DNA of 56,963 bases from Pirellulales bacterium (GCA_035546535.1 DASZWQ010000135.1:1-56963), one strand, 5' to 3'; shown: positions 1 through 10,000, numbered from the stretch's first letter. Translations and numbers: made by a program. Notes: generated by a model not told the origin, from the letters alone.

Positions 1-135
1 AAGCCCTCGTGGCTTTTTTCAACCTCGCCAAGTGCGAAGCAAAGCTTCGCACGGCTCGCAAAATAACGACTTACGTCGATATTTTGCCATCGCATCCCTG
101 CGATGTCGCAGCCCGTTGAGTTCTTCAACAGGCTG
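1..135 (-). repeat. 149-bp multi-hairpin repeat element, copy 1 (cut by window edge)
   Basis: This is an almost exact reverse complement of 50422-50570; I see one substitution across the shared 135 bases. The outer end, which should read CAGCCTGTTGAA, lies beyond the window start. The inner end TTCAACAGGCTG is at 124-135. A 9-bp perfect stem GTGCGAAGC/GCTTCGCAC and the other internal hairpins of copy 2 are all present. The bases CTAAG follow the element here, and the same five bases (as CTTAG) precede copy 2. No transposase is encoded, so if it is mobile it would be a MITE-like passenger. An apparent reading frame from 103 that begins with MSQPVEFFNRLLS is only translated repeat. Confidence 0.9.
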
Positions 136-336
136 CTAAGCCGCCGCACGCCCCCGATTCGTCCGCACGGCCGGCCACTCGGGCCTAGCCCGTCAACTGG
201 CAGATCCGTGGAACTTTCACCTTTTTTGCGGACTTTCGTCGCCGTTGACGCGTTATCTGGTGAACCCCAAACGGTGACGCCTGCGGGGCGACGCCACAGG
301 GACGAAAGCAGGGATCCAGCGCCGGAGGCGTGTGCG

Positions 337-621
337 ATGTGCGTCTTTCAATGTACTTGCGGGATGGTCGTGTCGACCCGCAAACCACAGACGCGATGCA
401 TTCGCTGCGGAGCGATCCTGGGTCCTTGCGACCAGTTGGAACTGCGGACGGAACCGAGCAGAGCCCAGAGCGAGGCGCGGAACGATGAAGAGGTGCCGGA
501 CAGAGAGGCATGCGACGCCGAGGCGCGTGGCGACAGGCGCCACGCTGCCTTGGCGGCGTATGTAACCGTCGTCATTCTGGCGGCCGCGCGAGCGCTGTGG
601 GAGCGAACCGAGGCCGGGTGA
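337..621 (+). CDS. Small zinc-ribbon protein with C-terminal membrane segment
   Basis: The predicted protein is 94 aa. Cysteines at 6, 8, 21 and 24 (CxC then CxxC, each pair followed by Gly) look like a small zinc ribbon. The middle is highly charged, and residues about 69-87 are hydrophobic enough for one membrane helix, which would leave the ribbon in the cytoplasm if the tail is an anchor. The ATG at 337 is preferred over an upstream in-frame start at 103 because GGAGG lies at 323-327 with good spacing and because the upstream start is inside the repeat element. The HTH protein gene follows after 67 bases, so the two may be cotranscribed. Function is unknown; the ribbon could bind nucleic acid or a protein partner. 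Confidence 0.55.
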   Translation: MCVFQCTCGMVVSTRKPQTRCIRCGAILGPCDQLELRTEPSRAQSEARNDEEVPDREACDAEARGDRRHAALAAYVTVVILAAARALWERTEAG

Positions 622-688
622 AGCGTTGGAAAAATCAACCAACAACCAACACAGGATTGCTGACAAAGTGCGCACGAGGAACACGGAA

Positions 689-1228
689 ATGTCCATGCCC
701 AACAAGAAACCAGAATGTCGCTGCGAATCGCGAGCCCAGGAACCCGTCTTTGGCTCGCCAACCCCCGCCGACGCGCCCGCCCCCTTGCACCGCATTGCCG
801 AAGTGCGTCGTCAGCAGGGCATATCGCTGCGGGCGGCGCGGCAATCGCTGGGATTGACCAGCGAACACGTCCAGCGCCAGGAGCAGGAAGACTACGACCT
901 GCTCTTGAGCGAGCTGTACAAATGGCAGCGCGCATTGGACGTCCCCGTTATGGAATTGCTGGTCGAGCCCAGTCGCCAGTTGTCGCAACCGATTTCCAAA
1001 CGCGCTTCGATGATCAAGGTGATGAAAACAGCGGCCACGATTCTGGAAGCCGCGCAGCATCCGGAAACCAAGGCGCTGGCCGAACGGCTGAAAGAACAAC
1101 TGCTCGAAATCATGCCCGAGCTGGAAGGCGTGTCGGCCTGGCCTTCGGTCGGTCAGCGCCGCTCTTTGGACGAAATGGGGCGCATCGCGCAGCATCCGCT
1201 ATCGTTCGCCCCTTTTGACGACTATTGA
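689..1228 (+). CDS. Helix-turn-helix (XRE-like) domain protein
   Basis: The predicted protein is 179 aa. Residues about 35-85 (HRIAEVRRQQGISLRAARQ onward) match the pattern of an XRE-type HTH: a first helix, a turn, then SLGLTSEHVQRQEQE as recognition region and a following helix reaching a PVMELL motif. The second half is predicted helical and contains ILEAAQHPETKALAERLKEQL, possibly a dimerisation region. I chose the ATG at 689 because GAGGA lies eight bases upstream; the TTG at 626 has no convincing ribosome site. The N-terminal 30 residues are low complexity. It is probably a DNA-binding regulator, but the target is not evident. The 3' end overlaps the convergent SGNH gene by 7 bases. Confidence 0.65.
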   Translation: MSMPNKKPECRCESRAQEPVFGSPTPADAPAPLHRIAEVRRQQGISLRAARQSLGLTSEHVQRQEQEDYDLLLSELYKWQRALDVPVMELLVEPSRQLSQPISKRASMIKVMKTAATILEAAQHPETKALAERLKEQLLEIMPELEGVSAWPSVGQRRSLDEMGRIAQHPLSFAPFDDY

Positions 1229-2520
1229 TCGGACCTTTGCTGGCCGTCGATGCGGCGCGCGGTCGTCGTGTCAGCGAGCCGGGCGGCGATAATCTCGGCC
1301 ACGACTCGATGGCCGGCCGGATTCCAGTGGCCGTCTTTGGCAATGATCAAGCGATCGACCTTGCCCGACGCCTTGGCCTCGAGCATTCCCGGCAACAGGT
1401 CGAGCACTTCGATATCGGTGTCCTTCGTGCATTCCCCAAATGCCTGCCGGAAGGCGGCTTCTCGCCGAGTCGACGCTTCGTCGCGTCCCTCGTCCAACTC
1501 TGCCACGCCGGGAACATAGGCGACGATGAACCTCACCTTGCGCTCGGCGCAATCGCGATGCCAACATTCCAGGTAATGCCGCGCGATGGCGACTTGCACG
1601 GCGGCTTCGTTGCTCAGCGGCGCCGATGCCATCGGTGACGATGCGGCACTCGCCGCACGTTCGGCCGTCGCGCGACCGTCGGCCGTCCCCGGCGCGGAAA
1701 CAACCGCGTGCGCCGACTTAGCCGCCAGGCTCGCCCGGCGCTCCTCCTCCTGCTTCGTCTCCGCCCCCTTCGCGGCCTCGGCGGCCGCAATCGCTTTGGC
1801 TTCGGCGCGACGCAGCCGTCTTTCGAGTTGCCAACGGTTCGCAACGTACGCCACATAGTTGAACAAGTACGACGACTCCTGCAGCGTTCGTCGCCAGCCC
1901 CCGTGCAAGGGACTGACCACCGGTTGCGGCACGATCTTTCTATCAACGATCTTCGCCGTCCGCGTTCCCTCGACGTTATCGGCCAGATCATTTCCGTAAA
2001 ACGCCAGCAGCACGACGTCTCCCGGCTGCAAATGTTCGCGGCGCTCGGCCGCGAACAACTCGTATTGCGCCAGTGTGCCGGTGCCGTTGATGCCATAATT
2101 TTCGACGCGCCAGTCGGTCGTCCGCCGGCTGAGCTGATCGGTGAAAACTTCCCCCTGCTCGACCCCCCAGCCCCACACGAACGAATCGCCGAAGACGGCC
2201 AGGTGGCGCACGCCCGCGCTTTCCGGCTTTTGAAACTCCTGGCGGCGAAATCCGGCATCGTCGTGCACGATCAGCACGTCGAACTCCGGTGTCTTGAAGC
2301 GGCCGCGAAAGCCCGGCTTGCCGCGGTGGCCGGTCACCGGATTCGATTCGTGGAAGCTGCCCATCGCGTTGACATAGGCAGGGCTGTAACCGGCCAGGCG
2401 CAAGCCGATTTCCGCGATTGCCAGACCGACCATGATCGATCCGGCCAACATGGCAATCTTCCCCGCCGCAATGCGCGGCGACGAACGTGCGACAGGCCGA
2501 AGAGGAGCGGAAACTTCCAT
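1222..2520 (-). CDS. Membrane-anchored SGNH/GDSL-type hydrolase
   Basis: This 432-aa protein has one N-terminal membrane helix (about 20-43), so the catalytic domain should face outward. SGNH landmarks are visible: GDSF with Ser113, NYGINGTGT around 142-149, GND at 176-178, and DGHWNPAGH at 396-404 supplying Asp and His. The Asp-x-His-Trp arrangement resembles AlgJ/AlgX-like O-acetyltransferase domains as well as esterases, so acyl transfer to or from an envelope polysaccharide is possible; this is inference. Residues about 235-305 form an Ala/Glu/Arg-rich low-complexity insertion between the third and last catalytic blocks. The gene is convergent with the upstream HTH gene and does not share an obvious pathway with its neighbours. 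Confidence 0.8.
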   Translation of the reverse strand: MEVSAPLRPVARSSPRIAAGKIAMLAGSIMVGLAIAEIGLRLAGYSPAYVNAMGSFHESNPVTGHRGKPGFRGRFKTPEFDVLIVHDDAGFRRQEFQKPESAGVRHLAVFGDSFVWGWGVEQGEVFTDQLSRRTTDWRVENYGINGTGTLAQYELFAAERREHLQPGDVVLLAFYGNDLADNVEGTRTAKIVDRKIVPQPVVSPLHGGWRRTLQESSYLFNYVAYVANRWQLERRLRRAEAKAIAAAEAAKGAETKQEEERRASLAAKSAHAVVSAPGTADGRATAERAASAASSPMASAPLSNEAAVQVAIARHYLECWHRDCAERKVRFIVAYVPGVAELDEGRDEASTRREAAFRQAFGECTKDTDIEVLDLLPGMLEAKASGKVDRLIIAKDGHWNPAGHRVVAEIIAARLADTTTARRIDGQQRSDQ

Positions 2521-2798
2521 GCGATTTTTTGCCCCTGAGGAGTCTCGGTGTGACGGACGCGTGGATGCTGGCGGCGGGCGCGGGGGGGTAGCGTACTAAA
2601 CCGCGGGAATCTGGGCAATGCGAGTCGGCCACTCGCGTCCTACAGTCGTTGCGCGCGTCAAAAGCTCACCGGGCCGGCCAGCCCTCTTACGAAGAGGTAA
2701 TCCACGGGAAACCTCGGCCCCGCCAGCCGGGGCGCGAAAAAGATAGCGTTTCGATGGGCAGTCACCACCGAGACGCATCTACCTGAGGAGAACCACCC

Positions 2799-3572
2799 AT
2801 GACTCGCCGCACGATCGTCGCCAGCCTCGTCTTTGCTACCGCGTTGTTCCTGGCCCCCCTTCAAGTGCTTGCTCATGGCGGCGGTGGTGGCGGAGGGGGT
2901 AAGGGGGGTGGTGGAGGCGGTGGCGGCGGCGGGCACCACGGCGGCGGTGGCGGTGGCGGCGTGGGCCATCACAGCGGCGGCGGACATCACGATCATGCCG
3001 CCCATCATCACGAACACCACCATGATCATCACGGCGAGCATCATCACCATCACGAGCATCATGCCGGGACCGGCAATCTCGCAGGCGGGCTCGGTGGCAC
3101 GACCATGAACGGTACAAGCGTGAACGGCGCGAGCGGCGGAACATTGAGCGGCGCCCAGAATGCCGTCCGCAACGACGCCCAGGCCACGGCGCAAGCCCGG
3201 CAAAATCTCAATAGCGCGATCACGGCCATGCGCGGCCAGCGACAGACCGTCGATAAAGATCGCGCCGCTGTGCGACAAGACATGAAGAGCGGCAATACTG
3301 CCCAGCTCAAGCAGGACCTGTCGCAACTGCGCACCGCGCAACAAGCATTACGGACGGATCGTCAGCAGGTAGGCCGCGACGAACGGACCCTGCGCCGCGA
3401 TGACCACCAACTAAATGCCGCGCGGCGCACATTGCACCGCGACGAGCGTGCGGCGTGGCTGGGTGCGAATCGTGGCGCTTCCGGGACGTCGGGAGCATCG
3501 GGAGCATCCGGTACTAGCGGCAGCGGCACAACGTCGTCCTTGAGCGGGACGATGGGCACCCCAATGCCGTAA
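2799..3572 (+). CDS. Secreted Gly/His-rich protein with helical C-terminal half
   Basis: The 257-aa product starts with a clear signal peptide (about 1-25, ending VLA-HG). Residues about 26-65 are nearly pure glycine with a few His and Lys; residues 52-90 are extremely His-rich (HHDHHGEHHHHHEHH and similar), suggesting binding of nickel, zinc, copper or cobalt. Residues about 115-215 are charged and helical, with repeated patterns such as RTAQQALRTDRQQVGRDERTLRRD that suggest a coiled coil. The tail is Ser/Gly/Thr-rich. The start is supported by TGAGGAGA at 2781-2788. It is monocistronic and convergent with the efflux operon. A role as metal sink or sensor is inferred only from composition; no family is recognised. 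Confidence 0.75.
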   Translation: MTRRTIVASLVFATALFLAPLQVLAHGGGGGGGGKGGGGGGGGGGHHGGGGGGGVGHHSGGGHHDHAAHHHEHHHDHHGEHHHHHEHHAGTGNLAGGLGGTTMNGTSVNGASGGTLSGAQNAVRNDAQATAQARQNLNSAITAMRGQRQTVDKDRAAVRQDMKSGNTAQLKQDLSQLRTAQQALRTDRQQVGRDERTLRRDDHQLNAARRTLHRDERAAWLGANRGASGTSGASGASGTSGSGTTSSLSGTMGTPMP

Positions 3573-3583
3573 GCTTTAGCGCG

Positions 3584-3626
3584 ATTCACCACGGCGGAGC
3601 CCGCCTCGCGGCGCCGTCGTGGTGAT
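3584..3626. terminator. Possible bidirectional terminator hairpin
   Basis: CACCACGGCG at 3587-3596 can pair with CGCCGTCGTGGTG at 3612-3624, with a small bulge, between the convergent ends of the His-rich gene and the RND pump gene. There is no strong T-tract on either side, so this is a moderate candidate. Confidence 0.4.
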
Positions 3627-3648
3627 TGTCGTTTCGTGAGGGCTCGCG

Positions 3649-6600
3649 TCACGCCTTTTCGCGGCGGGCTTCGCGCCAGTCGGCGAACCACTGGATGACG
3701 TAGAAGAATACCGGCGTAAGGAAGATCCCGAACACGGTCACGCCGAGCATGCCCGCAAAGACCGCCGTCCCCAGTGTGCGGCGCATCTCGGCGCCGGCCC
3801 CTTCGCTGAGCACCAGCGGCACGACGCCGAAGATGAATGCGAACGAGGTCATGATAATCGGCCGTAACCGCAGCCGGCAGGCCGCCAATGTCGCTTCGAA
3901 GCGGTTCACCCCGGCCACCTGGCGCGAGCGGGCAAACTCGACGATCAAAATCGCGTTCTTGCACGCCAGCCCGACCAACACCACGAAACCAATCTGCGTA
4001 AAGATGTTGATGTCCATCCGCGCGACGATCACGCCCGCCACCGAACAGAGCAAGCACATCGGCACCACGAGAATCACGGCCAGCGGCAGGGACCAGCTTT
4101 CGTACTGAGCCGCCAAAACCAGAAACACCAGCACCACGGCCAGAATGAAAGCGAACATGGCCGTGTTGCCCACGCGCCGCTGCAAGAACGCCAGCTCGGT
4201 CCATTCGGCACGCATCGAGGGAGCGAGATTCGATTCGGCGACTTCCTGCAAGAGGTCGATCGCCTCGCCCGAGCTGGTCCCGGGCGCAGCGTCGGCATTG
4301 ATGAACGAAGCCGAGTACAGGTTGTAGCGCACCAGCATCACGGGCCCGCTGATCTCGCGCACCTGCGTGAAGGCCGAAAACGGCACCATCTGCCCCTGTT
4401 TGCCCGGCACGTACAGCCGTTTCAAATCGTCGGGCTGCATGCGATAGCGGGCGTCGGCCTGCACGTTCACCTGCCAGGTGCGTCCAAAGCGATTGAAATC
4501 GTTGACGTACAGCGAACCGAAGTTCACCTGCAGCGTGTTGAAGACATCGGTCATCGAGATGTCCATCGCCTTCACGGCCGCGCGATCGATATCGAGGTAC
4601 AGCCAGGTTGTATTGGCGCGGACGCTGGTGAACAGATCGCGCAAGCCGTGTGTGTCGGCGCCTTGCTTGACGATGTCGGTGCTGACGGCTTCCAAGGCCG
4701 GCAGCCCGGTATCGGCGCGATCTTCGATCACGATCTTGAATCCGCCGGCGGTGCCCAGCCCGTCGATCGGCGGAGCGCCGAGAATATTGACCTCGCCGTC
4801 GCGCACCTCGTTTTCGAACAGCACTTTCAGCTCATCGGCGATCGTATCCGCCGTCAGATGATGCGGGGCGCGCTCGTGAAACTCGTCGAGCATGACGTAC
4901 ATCGAGCCGAAATTCGGCGCATTAGCGCCCATCAGCAGCGACTGCCCGGCGATGGCCACCGTGTGGCTGACGCCATCGACCTTGCCAGCGAGCTCTTCAA
5001 TGGCGTGCATCGTCTCTTCGGTGCGCGCCAAGGAGGCCGAGTCGGGCAGCCGTACGTTGACGATCAAATAGCCCTTGTCGTGCGACGGGATGAAGCCGGT
5101 CGGCGTCTCGGCAAACATCTTGTAGGTAAGCACCATCAGCCCGCCATACAGGACGAGCACGATCAGGCTCGTTCGCAGCATGAATCCCACGGTGGCCACG
5201 TAGCCGCCGGTCAGCAAATTAAAGCCGGCATTGAAAACGCGGAAAACGAACAAGAGCGCGGCATTGATCAGTCCCGCCGCGAACCATATCACCACGCCCC
5301 CGACCGCCCCGCCGATCCACGGCCAAGGGGAACCAAGCCCCAAAGGCAAATCATTCAGGACAGCGGCCGGAAACCAAATCGGCAACCACGGCGCCAGGTA
5401 CTGGCTGCCGGCCCACACGCCGGCAAGGGCCAGGCCGATACGCGGCAGCGCCTCGCCGTGGCCGCTCGATCGCGGCCGCAACAACAGCACGGCCAGCGCC
5501 GGGCTGAGAGTCAACGAATTGAACGCGGAAATGATCGTCGAAATGGCGATCGTCACCGCAAACTGCCGGAAAAATTGCCCAATGACCCCCGAGATGAACG
5601 CGCACGGCACGAACACGGCCGTGAGCACAAGTCCCACCGCAATCACCGGCCCCGCCACCTCCTGCATCGCCTGGACGGCGGCGTCGCGCGGCGACATACC
5701 GTGCTCGATGTGATGCTCGATCGCCTCGACCACCACGATGGCGTCGTCCACGACGATGCCCACCGCCAAAACGAGGCCGAACAGCGTCAGCGTATTGAGA
5801 CTGAAGCCGGCAGCGACCATGGCGGCGAAAGTGCCGACAATGGCCACGGGCACGGCCACCAGGGGAATGATCGCGGCGCGCCAACCTTGCAGAAAGACCA
5901 GCACCACGATGGCCACCAGCACCACGGCGTCGCGCAGCGCTAGAAAAACTTCATTGACCGATTCCCTGATGAATGGCGTCGTGTCGTAGACGATCGCGTA
6001 GTCGACCCCTTCGGGAAACCTGTTCTTCAGTTCCTCCATCTTATTCTGCACTTGCTCGGCCGTATCGAGGGCGTTCGAGCCCGGGCGCTGATAGATCGAA
6101 AGCGCCACCGAGGCCTGCCCGTCGAGCGTGCAGATCTGGTCGTACGCCAGCGCGCCAAGCTCGATCTTCGCCACATCGCGTAAGCGGATAATGCGCCGGT
6201 CGGTGTCGGCCCGCAGGATCATGTCGCCGAAGTCCGTTTCCTCGGCCAGTCGGCCCAGGGTGGTCATGGTGTACTGAAAGACCTGGCCCGTCGGAGCCGG
6301 CGGCTGGCCGATTTGCCCAGCCGCTACTTGCGTGTTTTGCTGTTCGATCGCCCGCACCACGTCGGCCGAGCTGATGCCGCGCATGGCCATCTGCTGCGGG
6401 TCGAGCCAGACGCGCATGCTGTAGTCGCGCTGTCCTAGAAAGGCGATCGCCCCCACGCCCGGCAGACGCGACAGCTCGTCGCGCAGCTGAATCGTGGCGT
6501 AGTTGCTCAGATAAAGATTGTCGCGCGAGCCGTTGGGCGAGAACAAGTTCACGATCATCAGCACGCTGGGCGATTTCTTCTTGACCGTCACGCCGCGGCG

Positions 6601-6972
6601 TTTGACCAGGTCGGGCAGAATCGGCTCGGCCAGCGAAACGCGGTTCTGCACCATCACCTGCGCCATGTTCAGATCGGTGCCCGGCTCGAACGTGACGGTC
6701 AGCACGTAGTTGCCGTCGTTGGTGCATTGGCTCGAAAGATACATCATGCTTTCGACGCCGTTCACCTGCTGCTCGATCGGCGCGGCGACCGTGTCGGCCA
6801 CGACGTGCGCGTTGGCGCCGGGATAAGTCGTCGAAACTTCGACCGTGGGGGGCGTGATCTCGGGATATTGCGTAACCGGTAGAGCGAAAATCGCGATGGC
6901 GCCGGCCAGCGTAATCACGACCGACAACACCGTGGCAAAAATCGGTCGATCGATGAAGAATTTAGAAAACAC
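3649..6972 (-). CDS. RND efflux pump, HAE1/AcrB family (second pump of the operon)
   Basis: This 1107-aa inner-membrane drug/proton antiporter is last in the operon of membrane-fusion protein and two pumps. It begins with the family start MFSKFFIDRPIFATVLSV. The proton-relay motifs GIVVDDAIVVVEA and GLACKNAILIVEFA are both present, so it appears catalytically competent. The two large periplasmic loops and the ETPTGFIPSHDKGY motif after TM7 are in place. An unusual feature is an extra stretch of roughly 65 residues (about 505-575, near 5240-5460) between TM6 and TM7, containing two hydrophobic segments rich in Trp, Ala and Gly that the first pump lacks. The gene lies 65 bases after the first pump. 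No TolC-type outer-membrane gene is in the window. Confidence 0.93.
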   Translation of the reverse strand: MFSKFFIDRPIFATVLSVVITLAGAIAIFALPVTQYPEITPPTVEVSTTYPGANAHVVADTVAAPIEQQVNGVESMMYLSSQCTNDGNYVLTVTFEPGTDLNMAQVMVQNRVSLAEPILPDLVKRRGVTVKKKSPSVLMIVNLFSPNGSRDNLYLSNYATIQLRDELSRLPGVGAIAFLGQRDYSMRVWLDPQQMAMRGISSADVVRAIEQQNTQVAAGQIGQPPAPTGQVFQYTMTTLGRLAEETDFGDMILRADTDRRIIRLRDVAKIELGALAYDQICTLDGQASVALSIYQRPGSNALDTAEQVQNKMEELKNRFPEGVDYAIVYDTTPFIRESVNEVFLALRDAVVLVAIVVLVFLQGWRAAIIPLVAVPVAIVGTFAAMVAAGFSLNTLTLFGLVLAVGIVVDDAIVVVEAIEHHIEHGMSPRDAAVQAMQEVAGPVIAVGLVLTAVFVPCAFISGVIGQFFRQFAVTIAISTIISAFNSLTLSPALAVLLLRPRSSGHGEALPRIGLALAGVWAGSQYLAPWLPIWFPAAVLNDLPLGLGSPWPWIGGAVGGVVIWFAAGLINAALLFVFRVFNAGFNLLTGGYVATVGFMLRTSLIVLVLYGGLMVLTYKMFAETPTGFIPSHDKGYLIVNVRLPDSASLARTEETMHAIEELAGKVDGVSHTVAIAGQSLLMGANAPNFGSMYVMLDEFHERAPHHLTADTIADELKVLFENEVRDGEVNILGAPPIDGLGTAGGFKIVIEDRADTGLPALEAVSTDIVKQGADTHGLRDLFTSVRANTTWLYLDIDRAAVKAMDISMTDVFNTLQVNFGSLYVNDFNRFGRTWQVNVQADARYRMQPDDLKRLYVPGKQGQMVPFSAFTQVREISGPVMLVRYNLYSASFINADAAPGTSSGEAIDLLQEVAESNLAPSMRAEWTELAFLQRRVGNTAMFAFILAVVLVFLVLAAQYESWSLPLAVILVVPMCLLCSVAGVIVARMDINIFTQIGFVVLVGLACKNAILIVEFARSRQVAGVNRFEATLAACRLRLRPIIMTSFAFIFGVVPLVLSEGAGAEMRRTLGTAVFAGMLGVTVFGIFLTPVFFYVIQWFADWREARREKA

Positions 6973-7037
6973 GGTCGCTCGTCGTCAGTAGGTGGGGACT
7001 GTTAATGCGGTATTCCGTAGCGGGACGTCCTGGATTC

Positions 7038-10000
7038 TCACGTCTCGCGTCGATGAGGCGTTTGCTGGGGCGGACCATGCGGCGTCGCACCGTTGCTGGG
7101 CGACACGGACGGACCGTTCGCAGACGGCACGGCCGCGTCCTTCGTAGAATGCGCACGTTCCGGCCGTGGGTCGGCTGCCGGTGATGCCGGCGGACGTGTC
7201 GTCGGTCGCACCGCCAACTTGCGCCGCGGGATCACGCGCGTGGCAGCCCAGCGCCCGGCGTGCCACCAGCTCCGCGGCTGCAAGACGGCCAGTGCACCGG
7301 CGGCGGCGCGTGCCAGCGGGCCTTGCGTGAAAACGTGCCAATGCGACATGCGGTCGATCACCGCGAAGAATATGGGCGTGAGCAAAATCCCGAAGAACGT
7401 TACGCCCAGCATGCCAGAAAAGACCGCCGTGCCCAAAGCGCGGCGCATCTCGGCGCCAGCGCCGGTGGCCACGACCAGCGGCAGCACGCCAAGGATAAAG
7501 GCGAACGACGTCATCAAAATCGGGCGCAGACGCAGTTGGCAGGCCTGCATCACCGCATCGCGGAGCACGATGCCTTCTTCGCGCCGGTACTTGGCAAACT
7601 CGACGATCAGAATCGCGTTCTTACAAGCCAGCCCGATGAGCACCACGAAGCCGACTTGCGTGAAGATATTGATGTCCATGTTGGCGATCGCCACGCCGGC
7701 GATCGAGCACAGGACGCACATCGGCACGACCAGGATCACGGCCAATGGCATCGACCAGCTTTCGTACAGCGCGGCCAGCACCAGGAACACGAACACCACC
7801 GAGAACGCAAACACCACCATGCCCGTGTTGCCCGAAAGCTGCTCGAGGTACGCCAGCTCGGTCCATTCGATCGACATCGAATTCGGCAGTTCGTGCTGCG
7901 CGACGTTTTCCAACGCTGCGATCGCCTGGCCGGTGCTGAAACCGGGGGCCGCGTTGCCGTTGATGCCGGCGGCCGGGTACATGTTGTAGCGCGTAAGAAC
8001 CAGCGGCCCGCCGACCGACGACACCTGCGCCAATGTTCCCAGCGGCACCATCGTTCCCGAGGGATTACGAATGCGCAACCGTTTGACGTCCTCGACCTGG
8101 TCGCGGAAATGCGTGTCCGCCTGCACGATCACCTGCCAGGTGCGCCCGAAGCGATTGAAATCGTTGACGTACCGCGAGCCAAGATAGGACTGCAACGCAT
8201 CGAACAACTCGGCCAGGCTGATACCCGCCGACAGGCAGGCCTTGCGATCGACGTCGATGTACAACTGCGGCGAATCGGTCTTATAGACCGTGAACAAGCC
8301 GGCCAGCCCGGTAGTCTCGTTACCCTTGGCCACCATGTTGTCGGTCTGGCGCTGCAGCTCGACGAGCCCCAGGTCGCCGCGGTCCTCGACCATGAACTTG
8401 AAACCGCCGGCGCGCCCCAAGCCCGACACCGCGGGCGGCGGAAAAACATTCACCAAGGCATCGCGCACCTCGGCCGCAAACTGCTTACGCAGCGACGCCA
8501 TGATCGCGTCGGCGGTCAGATCGGGCGATTGTCGCTCGTCGAAATCGTCGAGAATGATGAACATCGAGCCAAAGCTCGAGCCATAAGCACTCAGCATGAA
8601 GGAATTGCCGATCACCGAGTTCACGTTCTTGACGCCCGGCGTCTCCATCACGATCCGCTCGATCGTGGCCATCGCGTCCGAGGTGCGTCCCTGGCTCGTC
8701 GAGTCGGGCATTTGCACGCTGGCGACGAGATATCCCTTGTCCTGCGAGGGAATGAAACCGGCCGGCAACTGGCCGTAGCCCCAGTAGGTCAGCCAGAGCA
8801 GGCCGCCATAGATAGCCAGCACGATGACTGGCACGCGCAGCAAGCCGCCAACCACGCCCAGGTAACCGCGCGTCGAGGTGCGCACGCCGAAATTGAAGAA
8901 CCGAAAGAACCAGCCAAATAGCAAGTCGAGCAACCGCGTCAGTACATCCTGCTTTCCTTCACGCGGCCGCAACAACAGCGCCGCTAAGGCCGGGCTGAGA
9001 CTTAGCGAGTTGATCGTGGAAATCACGGTCGAAATCGCGATCGTCAAGGCAAACTGCCGGAAGAACTGTCCGACGATGCCCGAAATAAACGCGCAAGGGA
9101 TGAACACCGCCGACAGCACGAGGCCCACGGCAATGATCGGTCCGGCCACTTCGTCCATGGCGCGAATCGCGGCGTCGCGCGGCTGCAGGCCATGCTCGAT
9201 GTGATATTCGACGGCCTCCACGACCACGATCGCATCGTCGACGACAATGCCGATGGCCAGCACCAGGCCAAAGAGTGTCAAATTGTTGAGACTGAAACCC
9301 ACGAGGGCCATCGCGGCGAACGTTCCGACGATGGCCACGGGCACCGCAATCAGCGGAATGATCGAGGGCCGCCACCCCTGCAGGAAAACCAGCACCACCA
9401 GCGCGACCAAGAACACCGAATCGCGCAGCGCCTTGAACACTTCGCTCACCGACTCGCGAATGTACGGCGTCGTGTCGTAACCGATTTCATAGACCACGCC
9501 GTCCGGAAAATCGTGAGACAACTCGGCCATCTTGGCCTTCACATGGTCGGCCGTATCGAGCGCATTGGCGTCGGGCAACTGAAAGATGGCCAGGCCGACG
9601 GTCGGCTTGCCGTCGAAACGGTTGCTGATGTCCTCGCTACGGGCCCCCAATTCAACGCGGCCCACGTCGCGGATCCGCACGCTGCGCCGGTCGGCCGTGA
9701 ACTTGATGACGATGTTTTCGAATTCCTCGGGCACGGTCAGCCGCCCACGCACCGAGAGCGGCATCTGCTTGACCTGGCCGTCGACGGCCGGAGGCTGGCC
9801 GATCTGCCCCAGCGCCACGTGCATATTCTGTTCGCGGATGGCATTGACCACGTCCGTGACTTCGAGATCGCGCGAGGCGAGCTTATCGGGGTCGAGCCAG
9901 ATGCGCATGCTGTAATCGCGCTGACCAAAGACCAGCACCTCGCTGATGCCCGGCAGTCGCGAGAGCTCGTCGCGAATGCGCATCAGCGCATAGTTGCTGA

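Noticed and set aside
103..336. N-terminal extension of the small zinc-ribbon protein starting MSQPVEFFNRLLS
   Set aside because: The same peptide arises from the repeat element at the other end of the window on the reverse strand, so it is translated repeat; the ribosome site supports the start at 337.
4648..5943. 431-codon forward frame opposite the second RND pump
   Set aside because: Composition is His/Arg/Gln-rich as expected from the antisense of a GC-rich membrane protein gene; no ribosome site or family motif.
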